This document shows positions 61,877 to 64,000 of a stretch of DNA of 64,000 nucleotides, one piece after another. Made by a program: the position numbers and the translations under genes. The stretch is taken from positions 1,798,001-1,862,000 of the forward strand of contig NZ_CP133190.1 in NCBI RefSeq assembly GCF_030913705.1. Reading direction: 5' to 3'. Below the pieces are notes generated by a model. The model saw only the letters and a list, made by a program, of their open reading frames with translations, searched no databases and was not told the origin of the DNA. The first letter of the stretch is position 1. Each line of letters opens with the position of its first letter. The DNA comes from Anaerocolumna sp. MB42-C2. Lineage in GTDB: Bacteria; Bacillota; Clostridia; Lachnospirales; Lachnospiraceae.

Positions 61877-62665
61877 CTAAAGAATAACTGCCACGGCAAT
61901 CACAATAGCCAGCTCACAAACCTGTAGAAAAAATCCGGCCAGATCACCTGTAATTCCTCCAAACTGGCTGTAAGAGACCCTTTTGTAATACCAGAAAATA
62001 AGTAACGCCATAAGAAACAGTACACTGCCGCCAATCCTATCAACGTAAAGCAGGAAACCCAGACAGATAAAGAGAATCAGTCCTAATAAAAAACCTGTAA
62101 TTCCCCTATGTGCGGCAGAAGAAAAAGCATACAATAAGCCTTGTTTTTTGGCAGAGCGAAACAGTACCAGCCCTAATCCGCTTAATGCTCTGGATAGAAT
62201 GAATCCCAGACTTAGCATTATATATGCTTTAAGACTTTTCATTTCCGTAAGGGCTCCAAAATACAAGATAAAATAAACACTACAGCTAATTAGAGCAAAA
62301 GCACCAGTGTGGGGATCTTTTAATATTTCTAATTTTCTCTCTTTCGGCTGATAGGAACCTAACGCATCTACCGTATCGATAAATCCGTCCAAATGAATGC
62401 CTCCGGTTATAAAAACAGGAATAGCCAAAGCAACGGCTGATCTCATAAAAACCCCAAAACCTAAAACCCCAGAGAGCCCCCACCATCCGCAAAGAACTCC
62501 GCCGATTACAACACCTATGAGAGGAAAAAAGATTAAGGAATACTTCCTGTTTTTTTCATCCCATTCTACTCTCGGCATTGGTATTATGGAATAAGTCGAA
62601 AAAGATATTATTATAGATGACAATACAGAAGTTATTAAAGATACTAATCTATTTATAAATGTCAT
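61877..62665 (-). CDS. cobS: Cobalamin 5'-phosphate synthase
   Basis: CobS joins GDP-cobinamide to alpha-ribazole in the membrane. The protein of about 262 residues has several hydrophobic helices and the landmarks FSTYSIIPMPRVEWDEKN (about residue 22), FPLIGVVIGG and GGIHLDGFIDTVDALGSYQPKERKLEILKDPHTGAFA (about 85-120), including the conserved D-DG-D and DPHxG motifs. ATG 62665 overlaps the cobU stop in an ATGA and has GGAGC upstream; the longer open frame to 62746 is in cobU. It is the usual partner of CobU and CobT. Confidence 0.95.
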   Translation of the reverse strand: MTFINRLVSLITSVLSSIIISFSTYSIIPMPRVEWDEKNRKYSLIFFPLIGVVIGGVLCGWWGLSGVLGFGVFMRSAVALAIPVFITGGIHLDGFIDTVDALGSYQPKERKLEILKDPHTGAFALISCSVYFILYFGALTEMKSLKAYIMLSLGFILSRALSGLGLVLFRSAKKQGLLYAFSSAAHRGITGFLLGLILFICLGFLLYVDRIGGSVLFLMALLIFWYYKRVSYSQFGGITGDLAGFFLQVCELAIVIAVAVIL

Positions 62666-63204
62666 AAAATATCTGCTCCTTTCTGGCAGACCGGTATCCC
62701 GCACACGATTTCGTAAACATTTGAAGCCATATTGGCAATGGTACAATTTATTTCACCTAATATGTTTATGTATTGGGAAGTTTCCTCATAGTGGGAACCA
62801 TTATCGGAAAAAACTTCATTGGATACGATAATGACATGCTCACAAACTGCAGCTAGATGAGTGATACCCTTTAGAATTTCCTCTTTTACCGGTACCTTTT
62901 CAAACAAATTAGATATTCCATTCTCACAGTACATCTCATTTGCCAGCAGATTGGACATACATTCTAATAATACGGCAGGATAATTATTTATCTCCAAATT
63001 TTTTAAATCCGTATAACGCTCCAGGGTTTGGAATCCTTTTTCTTTCCTTTGGTTTTGATGTCTTTTGATTCTAATTAAGCTTTCCTCATCCATCGGAATC
63101 ATGGTAGCGATATAAAGTAAATCCTTATTTCTAAGCTTTACTGCCAGGTTTTCCGCAAATTTTGATTTTCCGCTTCCACTGCCGCCGGTAACTAATATAA
63201 TCAT
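62662..63204 (-). CDS. cobU: Adenosylcobinamide kinase / guanylyltransferase
   Basis: CobU phosphorylates adenosylcobinamide and adds GMP from GTP. This 180-residue protein has the P-loop GGSGSGKSKFAENL (about residues 7-20), LYIATMIPMDEESLIRIKRHQNQR (with the RIxxHxxxR guanylylation site, about 30-55) and IIVSNEVFSDN, and a matching end (IANMASNVYEIVCGIPV). ATG 63204 follows AGAGG at good spacing. It overlaps cobS by four bases. A CobU paralogue is encoded two genes downstream. Confidence 0.95.
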   Translation of the reverse strand: MIILVTGGSGSGKSKFAENLAVKLRNKDLLYIATMIPMDEESLIRIKRHQNQRKEKGFQTLERYTDLKNLEINNYPAVLLECMSNLLANEMYCENGISNLFEKVPVKEEILKGITHLAAVCEHVIIVSNEVFSDNGSHYEETSQYINILGEINCTIANMASNVYEIVCGIPVCQKGADIL

Positions 63205-63266
63205 AACAACCTCTTTCCGGTAAAAGATACACACCCATATCCGCCTATAATGGTATATAATTTCTT

Positions 63267-64000
63267 TTATTTATTATCGAATCTCTCATAAGCCTTAACA
63301 TTAATATTATCAAAAGTAGAATTAAAGTAATAAACTTTCAATACCATATCTAACAAGGGAAACAACATGGCTGTTCCTGTACCCTCTCCCAATGCCAGAT
63401 TGCCGTATATTACAGGGGTAAGCCCTAATTCTTCCATAATCTTTATACTGGCAGGTTCTTTGCTCATATGAGAGGGAATCATATAATTAACGGCTTCCCT
63501 GTTAATTCTGGCTGCAATAAGGGCAGCTACGGAAGATATTACCCCGTCAATGACTATGGGAAGTCCATACTGTAAGCCGCCTATATAGAGACCAACCATT
63601 CCTGCAATATCATAACCGCCCAGTTTAGCAAGGACTTCCACCGGATTTCCGGAATCGGTCTGGTTAATACAAATTGCTTCTTCTATGACACGAACTTTTC
63701 TGTTAAGTCCCTCATCTGATAAGCCGGCACCTTTACCGGTGACCTCCCTTACCGGAAGATTTAATAAAACACTGGCAACAGCACTGCTGGTAGTGGTATT
63801 TCCAATTCCCATTTCGCCGGTTCCGATTATGCGATAGCCGTCCTCTTTTAAATCCCTGACAATTTCCATACCGATTTCAATTGCTTTTAATGCCTGTTCC
63901 ATGGTCATTGCCGGTTCTTTTGCAATATTTCCTGTTCCATAACCGACTTTTTTATTTATAATCCCAGGAGACTCTAAGTCTTTATTTACGCCTATATCAA
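63267..64000 (-). CDS. cobT: Nicotinate-nucleotide-DMB phosphoribosyltransferase (5' end outside window)
   Basis: CobT makes alpha-ribazole phosphate from nicotinate mononucleotide and a benzimidazole. The visible 244 residues or so begin DIGVNKDL (window edge) and continue through KKVGYGTGNIAKEPAMTMEQA, GTGEMGIGNTTTSSA, GKGAGL, GGYDIAGMVGLYIGG and the catalytic-Glu region near the C-terminus (NLALGEGTGTAMLFPLLD). The frame is open to the right edge, so about 110 N-terminal residues lie outside. It is the first visible gene of the operon and lies 62 bases before cobU. Confidence 0.95.
   Translation of the reverse strand, partial: DIGVNKDLESPGIINKKVGYGTGNIAKEPAMTMEQALKAIEIGMEIVRDLKEDGYRIIGTGEMGIGNTTTSSAVASVLLNLPVREVTGKGAGLSDEGLNRKVRVIEEAICINQTDSGNPVEVLAKLGGYDIAGMVGLYIGGLQYGLPIVIDGVISSVAALIAARINREAVNYMIPSHMSKEPASIKIMEELGLTPVIYGNLALGEGTGTAMLFPLLDMVLKVYYFNSTFDNINVKAYERFDNK

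Noticed and set aside
62666-62746. N-terminal extension of cobS into cobU
   Set aside because: The ATGA overlap at 62662-62665 with its own ribosome binding site explains the start.

Overview
The window reads as chromosomal DNA of a low-GC, Gram-positive anaerobe of the Clostridia, most like a motile Lachnospiraceae species. The support is strong AGGAGG-type ribosome binding sites, an AT-rich composition, LL-diaminopimelate aminotransferase (dapL), a T-box-controlled non-discriminating AspRS plus GatCAB operon, an ANTAR regulator behind glnA, anaerobic-type flavoenzymes and flagellar genes. The species assignment is inference. I see no rRNA, tRNA, CRISPR array, prophage or intact insertion sequence.

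Layout. 1-3217 (-): a heterodimer-type ABC exporter pair whose second gene runs off the left edge. 3430-6185 (+): LysR regulator, DegV protein, LUD-domain protein and a small membrane protein. 6284-9195: an old-yellow-enzyme-type flavin/Fe-S oxidoreductase divergent from a TetR regulator, with palindromic operators and a 164-bp mobile repeat between them. 9215-14204: a hypothetical gene, glyA, two tandem esterases and an unknown membrane protein. 14486-23517: a putative Amadori-compound (fructosamine) catabolic operon with a divergent GntR regulator. 24015-30073 (-): glutamate synthase gltBD. 30370-33095: a FliK-like gene behind a SigD-type promoter, and a PilZ gene. 33186-38590 (-): T-box, aspS2, gatC, gatA, gatB, the tRNA-dependent Asn/Gln route. 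38670-42216 (-): an LD-carboxypeptidase and two secreted proteins. 42678-46733 (-): glnA, ANTAR regulator, dapF, dapL. 47221-53188 (-): HD-GYP protein, an aromatic-amino-acid-type ABC importer and motAB. 53742-55832: a hypothetical gene, ferritin and an XRE regulator, with large inverted repeats. 55977-64000 (-): late cobalamin biosynthesis (cobT, cobU, cobS, a cobU paralogue, cobC, cbiB, cobD, cbiP, cobO, cbiC).

The best candidate for an undescribed system is the cluster at 14486-23517. It has FrlB-like deglycase, FrlD-like kinase, FrlC-like isomerase and FrlR-like regulator genes, but replaces the usual permease with a YfcC-type carrier and adds a second PfkB kinase, two amidohydrolases and a YjbQ protein. 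This suggests uptake, side-chain removal, phosphorylation and deglycation of a glycated amino acid or related conjugate whose identity is unknown.

Other notable signals are a dispersed 162-164-bp repeat in three copies, two of them with flanking direct repeats; a T-box whose specifier region reads GGAAC, holding overlapping GAA (Glu) and AAC (Asn) codons; and matching promoter-plus-terminator-hairpin leaders on glnA and gltB, with an ANTAR antiterminator gene nearby.
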